DNA of 64,000 bases from JACVRX01 sp963819885 (GTDB lineage: Bacteria; Actinomycetota; Actinomycetes; Jiangellales; Jiangellaceae): positions 26,860 to 90,859 of the forward strand of contig CAWFXV010000011.1 in the NCBI GenBank assembly GCA_963819885.1, given 5' to 3'. Every line of letters begins with the position of its first letter. Within the stretch, counting starts at the first letter, position 1. Of the stretch, positions 8,300-17,978 are shown piece after piece. The position numbers and the translations under genes were made by a program. A model generated the notes under the pieces. It worked only from the letters and a program-made list of their open reading frames with translations. It made no database searches and was not told the DNA's origin.

Positions 8300-9044
8300 G
8301 GTCGGCAACGGCTTCGTAGTAGGCGTTCGACTCCGGCCGGTAAAGCAGATACAGGATCACTGCCGCGAGCACTGCGGAGATGAGGCTGAACACCACGACC
8401 AGGCCACTGCTCTGGCCGAAGAACAGACCGATGAGAGTGAACACGATGTTGATCGCGCCGAGCACGGTGGCGACGATCCGCGCCCAATTCTTGCCGCGCC
8501 GGTTGGTCTCGGCCATCCACACCCACAGCAAGATGCCGATGAGAAGGAAGAACACGCCGATGACGATTCCGACGGTGACGATGGCATCGAGCTCGCTGTC
8601 GGTCAGCGTCGGATCACCCTCGAGCGCCTGTTCGCGCACCGAATCCTGGGTCAGCAGGTTGGCCACGACGCTGATCGCTGAGAGCGCCGCCCCGACGTAC
8701 ATCAGCTTGACGGCGGTCAGGATCGATGACGGCGGGGTGGGCGTCGGACGCGGCGCGGCGTAGGGCATCTCCGGTGGCGTCGGTGCCGGTGGGTACACAG
8801 GCGGTTGCTGAGAGAACTCCCCGGCCGGGCTGTCGAAGGCCGGGCCTGCTGTCGGTTCACTCGGCGGTGCTGCCCACGGATCGGCTGCGGGCTCTTCCAC
8901 CGTAGGCGGCCCGCCCGGAGCCACTGGCTGGTCGGACATCGGCTGGTCGGGCATGGGCTGGTCGGGCTCGGGCTGATCGGGCGCGGGCTGATCCGGCCGG
9001 TCCGGTGGCGTTCCCCAGGGATCCGAGGGAGGGGTAGTGCTCAT
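8289..9044 (-). CDS. Proline-rich, four-helix membrane protein of unknown function
   Basis: A 251-residue protein with two parts. Residues 1-105 are a disordered Pro/Asp/Gln-rich region containing five near-identical DQPxP units encoded by a 15-bp tandem repeat. Residues 106-240 hold four hydrophobic helices (starting SILTAVKLMYVGAALSAISVV) with a short charged loop METNRRGKNWARI-like between helices 2 and 3 (sequence AETNRRGKNWARIV). Similar proline-rich small membrane proteins are common in actinobacteria and have no assigned role. ATG 9044 is preceded by AAGGAA. It is divergent from the amidase gene, and the shared gap contains a perfect inverted repeat at 9152-9166. Confidence 0.8.
   Translation of the reverse strand: MSTTPPSDPWGTPPDRPDQPAPDQPEPDQPMPDQPMSDQPVAPGGPPTVEEPAADPWAAPPSEPTAGPAFDSPAGEFSQQPPVYPPAPTPPEMPYAAPRPTPTPPSSILTAVKLMYVGAALSAISVVANLLTQDSVREQALEGDPTLTDSELDAIVTVGIVIGVFFLLIGILLWVWMAETNRRGKNWARIVATVLGAINIVFTLIGLFFGQSSGLVVVFSLISAVLAAVILYLLYRPESNAYYEAVADLKR
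8926..9000 (-). repeat. Five tandem 15-bp units coding for DQPxP
   Basis: Five back-to-back 15-base units (8926-8940, 8941-8955, 8956-8970, 8971-8985, 8986-9000), each starting GGCTGRTC on the plus strand, encode the repeated Asp-Gln-Pro motif of the proline-rich membrane protein. Unit length is a multiple of three, so copy-number change would keep the frame. This is a protein-coding repeat, not a CRISPR. Confidence 0.85.
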
Positions 9045-9151
9045 GGGATGACGGTTCCTTCCCGGTCGGAGGCTTGCACCCTGACACCGGCGCCACCTTA
9101 GAGGAAGATCACCGAAGGCGGAACGTCACGCGCCGCTGACCGGAGACGCTG

Positions 9152-9166
9152 ATGCGTAGTACGCAT
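9152..9166. promoter_or_regulatory. Perfect inverted repeat in divergent promoter region
   Basis: ATGCGT-AGT-ACGCAT is a perfect 6-bp inverted repeat with a 3-base spacer. It lies between the divergently transcribed proline-rich membrane protein (start 9044) and amidase (start 9261), in the position of a shared operator. No regulator gene is adjacent, so the binder is unknown. Confidence 0.4.
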
Positions 9167-9260
9167 TGGAGCTTTGACGGGGCGGCAGCGGATCCGGCGG
9201 TTCCAATGGGGCGGTCATGGCAGCTCCATCCTGACGGTTCGGCTGGCCTACGGTCGAGTC

Positions 9261-10703
9261 GTGACAGAAATCCACGAGCTGACTGCATTGGAGCTCGCGT
9301 CAGCTATCCGAGAGCGCGAGGTATCTCCGACCGAGGTTCTCGACCACACTCTCGAGCGAGCGGACCGGCTGGGCAGCCGGGTCGGCGCGTTCGTCACGCT
9401 GACACCTGATCTCGCCCGAGACCAGGCGCACGCCATCGAGAAAGCGATCCTCGGTGGGGGCGAAGCGCCGCCGCTGGCCGGTGTGCCGTGCCCGGTCAAG
9501 GACCTCGCCATGGTCGCGGGCATACCGTTCACCGCGGGGAGCGCTGCCCTCGCCAGTACGGTCGCACCGGTCGACGACGGGGTCGTGTCCCTGCTGCGCG
9601 ACGCAGGAACGCTGATGATCGGCAAGACCAATACGCCAGAGTTCGGACTGCCCTGCTACACCGAACCGGACATCGCACCGCCGGCCAGATCGCCATGGGA
9701 TCTTTCCCGCTCGGCCGGCGGTTCCAGCGGCGGAGCTGCCGCCGCCGTGGCCGCGCATATCGTGCCGGTGGCCCATGCGTCCGACGGCGGCGGCTCCATC
9801 CGGATTCCGGCCAGTGTCTGCGGCTTGGTCGGCCTGAAACCGACCCGCGGGCGGGTCAGTGCGGGACCACACGGCGTCGACGGCGCAGGACTGGCCGGCT
9901 CCGGAGTGCTGACCAGAGACGTCCGTGACACGGCGGCATTACTCGATGTCCTCGCGTACAACCGGCCCGGTGACACGTTCGTCCTGCCTGGACCGGCGAC
10001 GACATTCGTCGATGCTTGTGAGCGTGCGCCAGCAGCACTTCGGGTCGGTGTGGTGACGGCTCCGGTGATCGCGGAGTACGCCCCCGTTGACCGGGCGTGT
10101 CTCGAAGCGGTGAGCGACACCGCGGCGCTCCTCGCCGATCTGGGTCATGCGGTCGGAGAGGCTCCGGTTCCGTTCCCGGCGCAACGGTGGGCCTCCTTCG
10201 AGGCGATCTGGTCGGTCCTGGCGGCGACCGCACCTATCCCACCCGAGAAGGAGAGCTTGCTGAGGCCGTACACCCGGTGGCTCCGGACGAAGGGCCTGGG
10301 CTTCTCCGGAGTGGACTATGCCGAAGCGTTGACGGGGGTCCAACGGACCAGCCGTGAGGCCGCGCAGGTATGGGCCCCCTACGACGTGATCCTGTCGCCC
10401 ACGCTCGCCAGAATCCCCGCGCTGGTCGGGGAGCTGCGCAACGACGACGACCCAGCTGCGGACTTCGCGGCGCAAGTGGACTACACCCCGTGGACCAGCG
10501 TCTGGAACCTCACCGGCTGGCCAGCGATCAGTCTGCCCCTGCACCGGATCGAGGTCGCCGGCAACACCCTTCCGGTTGGCATCATGCTCGGTGGCCGGCA
10601 CGGATCGGAGGAGACCCTGCTGGCTTTGTCGGCGCAGTTGGAGGAAGCAAGGCCGTGGCGCGAGGCGTTGAGACGGTTGGCCAGCCTGCCCAGAAGGGTG
10701 TGA
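9261..10703 (+). CDS. Amidase signature family hydrolase
   Basis: Hydrolyses a carboxylic amide in the cytosol; the substrate is not predictable. The Ser-cisSer-Lys triad is visible: Lys80 in PVKDLAM, Ser155 in SAGGSSGGAAAAVAA and Ser179 in SDGGGSIRIPAS, with the Ser-Ser spacing of 24 typical of the family. Length (480 aa) is normal. It lacks the GatA context (no gatB or gatC nearby), so it is a stand-alone amidase, not the tRNA amidotransferase. GTG 9261 is chosen because TACGGT ends six bases upstream with no ribosome binding site, a leaderless arrangement; a longer reading from 9174 crosses that box. The LLM oxidoreductase gene follows within six bases, suggesting co-transcription. Confidence 0.92.
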   Translation: MTEIHELTALELASAIREREVSPTEVLDHTLERADRLGSRVGAFVTLTPDLARDQAHAIEKAILGGGEAPPLAGVPCPVKDLAMVAGIPFTAGSAALASTVAPVDDGVVSLLRDAGTLMIGKTNTPEFGLPCYTEPDIAPPARSPWDLSRSAGGSSGGAAAAVAAHIVPVAHASDGGGSIRIPASVCGLVGLKPTRGRVSAGPHGVDGAGLAGSGVLTRDVRDTAALLDVLAYNRPGDTFVLPGPATTFVDACERAPAALRVGVVTAPVIAEYAPVDRACLEAVSDTAALLADLGHAVGEAPVPFPAQRWASFEAIWSVLAATAPIPPEKESLLRPYTRWLRTKGLGFSGVDYAEALTGVQRTSREAAQVWAPYDVILSPTLARIPALVGELRNDDDPAADFAAQVDYTPWTSVWNLTGWPAISLPLHRIEVAGNTLPVGIMLGGRHGSEETLLALSAQLEEARPWREALRRLASLPRRV

Positions 10704-10708
10704 TCGAC

Positions 10709-11581
10709 GTGGATCGTGAGTTGACGTTCGGGTACTTCCTCGTTCCGAACGCCGGCGATCCGCTGCTGGAGACGGCCCGCCTGGTCGAGCGGCTCGGGCT
10801 GGACTATGTCGCCGTCCAGGATCACCCGTACCAGCGGCGCTACGTCGACACGTTTGCGCTGATGTCGGCGATCCTCGCCACGACGACGTCGGTGCGGGTG
10901 TTTCCCGATGTGGCCAACCTGCCATTACGACCGCCGGCTGTCCTGGCCAAGACGGCCGCGACCCTCGACCTGCTGTCGGATGGTCGGTTCCATCTCGGTT
11001 TGGGGGCGGGCGGCTTCTGGGACGCCATCGACGGGTACGGCGGCACTCGCAGAACTCCCGGTGAAGCGCTGGATCAGCTTGCCGAGGGCATCGAAGTGAT
11101 CAGGAAGTTGTGGAGTGGCGAACGCAACCTCCGGTACGAGGGCGACTATTACCACTTACGCGGTGTGCACTCCGGTCCCGTTCCGATGCACGACATCGGC
11201 ATCTGGATCGGCGCCATAGGCCCGCGGTCGTTGCGACAGACCGGCCGGCTGGCCGACGGTTGGGTGCCGTCGGTCCGAGCCGACGCCGTGCACAAGCTCA
11301 CCGAGATGAACGCCAGAGTCGACGAGGGTGCCGCCGAGGCAGGCCGTGAGCCTTCGGCAGTGCGGCGGATCTTCAATGTGAACGGCATCGTCACCGACGG
11401 CGCGTCGGAGGGGTTCCTGCGCGGGCCGGCAGATCAGTGGGCGGACGAGCTGGTGAGTCTCGCGGTCGAGCACCGCGCCGACACGCTCGTCTTCTGGGCC
11501 GGCGAGGGCGACGAACGCGAGCAGCTGCGACGCTTCGCCGAGGAGGTGGTTCCGGCCACCCGAGTACGCCTATCAGGTTGA
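10709..11581 (+). CDS. LLM-class F420/flavin-dependent oxidoreductase
   Basis: Luciferase-like monooxygenase (TIM-barrel) fold of 290 residues. Recognisable blocks: LTFGYFLVPNAGDPLLETARLVERLGLDY at the start (here residues 4-32), VAVQDHPYQRRYVDTF, the GRFHLGLGAGGFWDAI cofactor-binding region and IGAIGPRSLRQTGRLADGWVP. Actinobacterial members mostly use coenzyme F420, but FMN users exist and the substrate is unknown. GTG 10709 has AGAAGGG ten bases upstream; GTG 10700, overlapping the amidase stop, is the alternative. Close spacing suggests an operon with the amidase. It converges on pepN with a five-base gap. Confidence 0.9.
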   Translation: MDRELTFGYFLVPNAGDPLLETARLVERLGLDYVAVQDHPYQRRYVDTFALMSAILATTTSVRVFPDVANLPLRPPAVLAKTAATLDLLSDGRFHLGLGAGGFWDAIDGYGGTRRTPGEALDQLAEGIEVIRKLWSGERNLRYEGDYYHLRGVHSGPVPMHDIGIWIGAIGPRSLRQTGRLADGWVPSVRADAVHKLTEMNARVDEGAAEAGREPSAVRRIFNVNGIVTDGASEGFLRGPADQWADELVSLAVEHRADTLVFWAGEGDEREQLRRFAEEVVPATRVRLSG

Positions 11582-11586
11582 GGGCA

Positions 11587-14166
<2,580 letters not shown>

Positions 14167-14246
14167 GCGCTCGATCCTGGCAGATGCGTCCGACGGCGCG
14201 CCGCCGGACGGGGTGCTTGGCGCAAAGCCCCTGGCAGGATGACCGG

Positions 14247-14729
14247 ATGCGCATTCACCTGGGCTCGGACCACGCTGGCTTCGAGGTCAAGAACCAACTG
14301 GCTGAGCAGCTGCGGCAATCGGGTCACGAAGTGGTCGATCACGGCCCGTTCCGGCATGACGAGGACGACGACTACCCGGTGTTCTGCTTGCGCGCGGCCG
14401 AGGCGGTGGCCCGCGAGGACGACAGCCTGGGGGTCGTGTTGGGCGGGTCCGGCAATGGCGAACAGATGTCCGCGAACAAGGTGCGCGGTATCCGGGCGGC
14501 GCTGGCCTGGACCACCGAGACGGCGCGGCTCGCCCGCGAGCACAACGACGCGAGGGTGATCTCCGTCGGAGTGCGAATGCATCCGCTGGACGACATCGTC
14601 GAGTTCGTCGACGCCTTCATCACCACCCCGTTCTCAGGCGACGACCGGCATGCCCGCCGGATCGCGATGCTCAGCCGGTACGAGGAGACCGGGGAGCTTC
14701 CGCCTCTGGCTGACCGTCCGGTGCAGTGA
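14247..14729 (+). CDS. rpiB: Ribose-5-phosphate isomerase B
   Basis: Interconverts ribulose 5-phosphate and ribose 5-phosphate in the pentose phosphate pathway. The 160-residue protein starts MRIHLGSDHAGFEVK, the phosphate- and substrate-binding His/Asp block, and has LGGSGNGEQMSANKVRG. The Glu in GNGEQ marks the mycobacterial type, which uses Glu as catalytic base where E. coli RpiB uses Cys. ATG 14247 is preceded by CAGGAT and six bases, fitting a leaderless start. The 3' end overlaps a small gene on the opposite strand by 59 bases. Confidence 0.94.
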   Translation: MRIHLGSDHAGFEVKNQLAEQLRQSGHEVVDHGPFRHDEDDDYPVFCLRAAEAVAREDDSLGVVLGGSGNGEQMSANKVRGIRAALAWTTETARLAREHNDARVISVGVRMHPLDDIVEFVDAFITTPFSGDDRHARRIAMLSRYEETGELPPLADRPVQ

Positions 14730-14856
14730 ACTCGGCGACGAGGGCGTCGTCGGGTCTGGACACGTCCCGGGCCCGCAGCGCTCCCGACACGCCGACCTGC
14801 GACTTGCGGTCGACGTGATCGAGCCGCTTGGCGGGAACTTTGCCGCGGCTGGCCAT
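14671..14856 (-). CDS. Small hypothetical protein overlapping rpiB 3' end
   Basis: A 61-residue reading from ATG 14856: basic N-terminus (MASRGKVPAKRLDHVDRK), a SQVGVSGALRARDVSRP block and an acidic tail. The middle block resembles short conserved actinobacterial proteins of unknown function, from memory and unverified. No ribosome binding site is obvious and the C-terminal third is antisense to rpiB, so the call is tentative. Confidence 0.42.
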   Translation of the reverse strand: MASRGKVPAKRLDHVDRKSQVGVSGALRARDVSRPDDALVAEFTAPDGQPEAEAPRSPRTG

Positions 14857-14962
14857 GCCTGGACGGTACGGCGTGGCGGAACTGCCGTCCACCAGCCCGC
14901 AGGGGTGGCCGGGGCCGTTGGCGGCTGCTCCGAACCGTGCCAACGGCCTCTTTCAGCGGTAG

Positions 14963-14987
14963 CGCCGCGACAGCTACTGTCGCGGCG
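14963..14987. promoter_or_regulatory. 11-bp perfect inverted repeat overlapping the start of the SpoIIE-type phosphatase gene
   Basis: Two perfect 11-base arms, CGCCGCGACAG (14963-14973) and CTGTCGCGGCG (14977-14987), flank CTA. The repeat contains TACTGT (14975-14980), a TANNNT box exactly six bases before GTG 14987, so it covers the predicted -10 element and transcription start. It is best read as an operator for a repressor; as RNA it would sequester the start codon only if transcription began further upstream. Confidence 0.6.
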
Positions 14988-16078
14988 TGAGCGGTCGGTC
15001 CGACGGCGTGAACGGTGGCGTCGCCTACGGTCCTAGCGGCCGACTCGGTGGCTGGGCGCAGCGCGAACCCATCGGGTTGGCTGCCCTGATCTTCCTGTGC
15101 GTCGTCATCTACATCGCTCGCACGCAGGTGCCGGAGTCGGTGCCGCTCAGCATGTTCGTGATCCCGATTCTGCTCGGCGGCTACGTGCTCTCGCTCCCTA
15201 CGCTGTCCGTGCTCATCGCAGTGATCGCTGTCGCACTCGTCGCGCAGCTGATCACGCACGGGCTGGACCAGTTCTATGTCGGCGCAGTCACGGTGATCGC
15301 CGTCAGCGCGCTCGTGGTTCTCGGCTCGGTTCGGCGGCGAGCGATCCTCGGAGTCCGAGGGGCCGTCGGCGAGTCGATGCTGGTCGACCTTCGCGACCGA
15401 TTGAGCGCCCAGGGCGAGATGCCGTCACTGCCGCGTGGCTGGGAAGCCGAGGTCGTGCACCGATCCGCCGGACGTTCGACGTTCTCCGGCGACTTCCTTG
15501 TGGCGGCTCGCTCGGCCGACGGGATGGCCCTCGAGGTCACGCTCGTCGACGTGTCGGGCAAGGGGCTGGGCGCAGGGACCCGGGCCTTGTTGCTGTCCGG
15601 CGCCTTTGGTGGCCTGATCGGCTCGGTGCCCTCGTCGGATTTCCTTCCCGCCGCCAACGCCTATCTGCTGCGGCAGGAGTGGGAGGAAGGCTTCGCGACG
15701 GCGGTCTACCTGGTGGTAGACCTGGGCACCGGCGTGTACCAGATCCGCTCGGCCGGGCATCCTCCCGCGATCCACTTTCACGCCGGATCCGGTCGGTGGG
15801 ACACGCTGGCGGCAACCGGTGGCTTGCTGGGGGTGTTCGAGAAGGACGAGTACCAACCGGCGGAGGGACAACTCCTGCCAGGCGACGCGCTGCTGCTCTA
15901 CACCGACGGTCTGGTGGAGACGCCCAGCCGCGACCTCCTGGTTGGCATCGACAAGCTGCAGGGCGAGGCGGAGCGTCTGGTGTCTCAGGGGTTCCGGCAT
16001 GGCGCCCGCCGCCTCATCGACGCGGTCGCCGAGTCAGATCAGGACGATCGCGCGCTGGTCCTGATCTGGCGTACCTGA
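14987..16078 (+). CDS. Membrane-anchored SpoIIE-type PP2C serine phosphatase
   Basis: A 363-residue protein with three or four N-terminal helices (GLAALIFLCVVIYIA, LSMFVIPILLGGYVLSLPT, VLIAVIAVALVAQL and VTVIAVSALVVLG) and a cytosolic SpoIIE/RsbU phosphatase domain from about residue 150. Metal-binding Asp are in STFSGDFLVA, LVDVSGKGLGAGTRA and LYTDGLVE. Such enzymes usually dephosphorylate anti-anti-sigma factors in partner-switching control of sigma factors; no partner is encoded nearby. GTG 14987 is supported by the leaderless TACTGT box and lies in a long palindrome, so expression is probably tightly repressed. There is no PAS or GAF sensor domain, so the membrane part may be the sensor. 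Confidence 0.88.
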   Translation: MSGRSDGVNGGVAYGPSGRLGGWAQREPIGLAALIFLCVVIYIARTQVPESVPLSMFVIPILLGGYVLSLPTLSVLIAVIAVALVAQLITHGLDQFYVGAVTVIAVSALVVLGSVRRRAILGVRGAVGESMLVDLRDRLSAQGEMPSLPRGWEAEVVHRSAGRSTFSGDFLVAARSADGMALEVTLVDVSGKGLGAGTRALLLSGAFGGLIGSVPSSDFLPAANAYLLRQEWEEGFATAVYLVVDLGTGVYQIRSAGHPPAIHFHAGSGRWDTLAATGGLLGVFEKDEYQPAEGQLLPGDALLLYTDGLVETPSRDLLVGIDKLQGEAERLVSQGFRHGARRLIDAVAESDQDDRALVLIWRT

Positions 16079-16179
16079 CGCGTTGGGTGCACACCTCGCT
16101 ACCGAGATCACCGCCAAGACGTCCCGGTGAAGCTTTTGGTGACCATCTGGGCCGCGAGGTCGCCGTAGAGTCCCCCATC

Positions 16180-16701
16180 GTGCGTCGGATCTCCGTCGTC
16201 GGCAACAGCGGATCCGGCAAGACAACAGTGGCGAGAACACTCGCGGCGCGGCTCGGCGTGCCACACGTCGAACTCGACGCGATCTTTCACCAGCCCAACT
16301 GGACGCCGTTGCCGGCTGACGAGTTCCGCCGGCGCGTTGCCGACGCGATCTCCGGTGACGCCTGGGTCGTCGACGGGAATTATTCGGCAGTGCGCGACTT
16401 GATTTGGGAGCGTGCTGACACAGTTGTCTGGCTCGATCTTCCGCGCGGCGTAGTGGTGCGGCGGGTCGCAGCACGGACGCTGAGACGGCTGGTCAGCCGC
16501 GAGGAGTTGTGGAACACGAATCGCGAACAATGGCGAGATCTCCTCGACGCCGACTCGTCGATCATCGCCTGGGCATGGACTCAGCACGACAAGTACCGCC
16601 ACCGCTACGCGGCAGCGGCCAAGTCCCCCGAATACGGGCACCTGCATTTCATCCGGCTGGGCTCCACAGCTGATGTCGACCGGTTTCTGCGCACCGGGTG
16701 A
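16180..16701 (+). CDS. P-loop kinase-like protein (adenylate kinase/FlaR-type topology modulation family)
   Basis: A 173-residue protein with Walker A GNSGSGKTTVA at residues 7-17, then HVELDAIFHQPNWTPLP and WVVDGNYSAVRDLIWERAD, the layout of small nucleotide-kinase-like proteins often annotated as DNA topology modulation protein. DTVVWLDLP is the second strand and RHRYAAAAKSPEYGHLHFIRL the C-terminal end. It probably phosphorylates a small substrate; no specific function is established. GTG 16180 has TAGAGT eight bases upstream. It converges on the lacI-type gene with a 13-base gap. Confidence 0.8.
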   Translation: MRRISVVGNSGSGKTTVARTLAARLGVPHVELDAIFHQPNWTPLPADEFRRRVADAISGDAWVVDGNYSAVRDLIWERADTVVWLDLPRGVVVRRVAARTLRRLVSREELWNTNREQWRDLLDADSSIIAWAWTQHDKYRHRYAAAAKSPEYGHLHFIRLGSTADVDRFLRTG

Positions 16702-16714
16702 GATGGCTGGCGGG

Positions 16715-17752
16715 TTACGGCTGTGCTCGAGACAGCAGTGGCCGGTTCGGGCTGGCCACGGACTCGCGCAGGTGAACCGGCATGGCGACCCGGTGCTCCG
16801 CGGTGTCGTCATCGTCGCCGATCAGCAGCTCCACGGCCAGCTTGCCCATGTCGTAGTGCGGCAGCGCGACGCTGGTCAGCGCAGGTCGGAGCCAGGGCGC
16901 CAAGAACGAGTCGTCGAACGAGACGACGGAGACGTCGTCGGGCATCCGCATCCCTGCCTCGGAAACCGCTTCATACACTCCCAGGGCCACGCGGTCGTTG
17001 AGGCAGATGAAGGCTCGAGGCCGGCTTCCGGTGCTGAGAAGTTCGCGAACGGCTGCGTGAGCCGGAGTCGGCGCCCAGCTGCACGCCAGGAAGCCCGCTA
17101 GAGCGACGCCAGCAGCCTCGATGGCCTCGGTGATCCCCGCGACCCGTTCTCGACCCGCGAACACGTGTGGGGCAGCCTCACCGACGATGTAGATGCCATC
17201 GCGGTGGCCGGCATCGAGCAGGACCTGAGCCGCGTCGCGACCGGCGTTCACTTCATCGGGGATGACAGCCGGCGCCCGCGAATCGGCGTCGGTGCAGTTG
17301 AGCAAGACCAACGGCTGTCCCGACAGCCGGGCGGGGACATTGACCTCGCGAGTGAACATCGCCGCGTAGATGAAGCCGTCGACCTGGCGGTCCAACATGT
17401 CGCGGATCAACTGGTCCTCGGCGTGCACGTCGCCCTCGGTCTCGACCACGAACAGCATCCGGTCGTTGGCCAGGGCCGCGGTCACCGCACCGCGGATGAC
17501 CTCGCCGGCGAACGGCTCCGTCGCGATCGTGTCCGACACCAGGCCGATGGTGTGCGTGACGTTGGTGCGCAGGCCACGCGAGATCCGGTTCGGCCGATAG
17601 TCCAGCTCCCTGGCCGCGTTGCGGACTCGCCGTTGTGCGTCGTCGGAGATCCGCATGTCGGCATGGCGGCCGGTCAGGACGAACGACGCCGTCGTCCTCG
17701 ACACGCCGGCACGCTTGGCGACCTGCTGAAGCGTGACCCGACGTGGGCGCAT
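16715..17752 (-). CDS. LacI-family transcriptional repressor of the sugar locus
   Basis: A 345-residue LacI/GalR regulator. Residues 5-30 (VTLQQVAKRAGVSRTTASFVL) form the helix-turn-helix and RISDDAQRRVRNAARELDYRPNRIS-type hinge follows (first half RISDDAQRRVRNAARELD). The rest is a periplasmic-binding-protein fold that would bind a sugar effector. It is divergent from the sugar ABC transporter and glycosidase operon, with a pseudo-palindrome at 17884-17899 over the operon's predicted transcription start. It probably represses that operon and is released by a sugar or sugar phosphate. CAAACT and six bases precede ATG 17752. Confidence 0.93.
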   Translation of the reverse strand: MRPRRVTLQQVAKRAGVSRTTASFVLTGRHADMRISDDAQRRVRNAARELDYRPNRISRGLRTNVTHTIGLVSDTIATEPFAGEVIRGAVTAALANDRMLFVVETEGDVHAEDQLIRDMLDRQVDGFIYAAMFTREVNVPARLSGQPLVLLNCTDADSRAPAVIPDEVNAGRDAAQVLLDAGHRDGIYIVGEAAPHVFAGRERVAGITEAIEAAGVALAGFLACSWAPTPAHAAVRELLSTGSRPRAFICLNDRVALGVYEAVSEAGMRMPDDVSVVSFDDSFLAPWLRPALTSVALPHYDMGKLAVELLIGDDDDTAEHRVAMPVHLRESVASPNRPLLSRAQP

Positions 17753-17851
17753 CCGGCCAGTTTGGCACGCTGCCGCCGGGTCTTCCTGTCGTGCCGTGGG
17801 CTATCGGCCGGCGGCTCTCGGTCACGACCGCGTAACGGCGTTGTCGCTTGC

Positions 17852-17879
17852 TTGACACAATGGGTATTTGGCGTATGTT
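17852..17879 (+). promoter_or_regulatory. Promoter of the sugar uptake operon
   Basis: A consensus -35 TTGACA (17852-17857), 16-base spacer and TATGTT -10 (17874-17879) give the best sigma-70-like promoter in the window. Transcription should start near 17886, about 93 bases upstream of the binding-protein gene. Confidence 0.75.
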
Positions 17880-17883
17880 GCGA

Positions 17884-17899
17884 GCTAACTCGATTCAGC
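17884..17899. promoter_or_regulatory. Candidate LacI-type operator
   Basis: GCTAACTC-GATTCAGC matches itself at 6 of 8 positions on inversion and has the central CG typical of LacI-family operators. It overlaps the predicted transcription start, so a bound repressor would block initiation. An adjoining CGAG-CTAA-CTCG repeat (17881-17892) overlaps it. Confidence 0.55.
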
Positions 17900-17978
17900 A
17901 CGGTTGAGTGGCGTTGTCCGTGTCCACGCTCGGGCCGCCCTATCGCGGGGCGATGCTCGGCCAACGAGGAGGCTCTTG

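Noticed and set aside
8926..9000. Regular 15-bp repeats considered as CRISPR
   Set aside because: Units are contiguous with no spacers and encode the DQPxP repeat of a protein.
9261..10703. Amidase as GatA of the tRNA amidotransferase
   Set aside because: No gatB or gatC neighbour, and context is an oxidoreductase operon; general amidase is safer.
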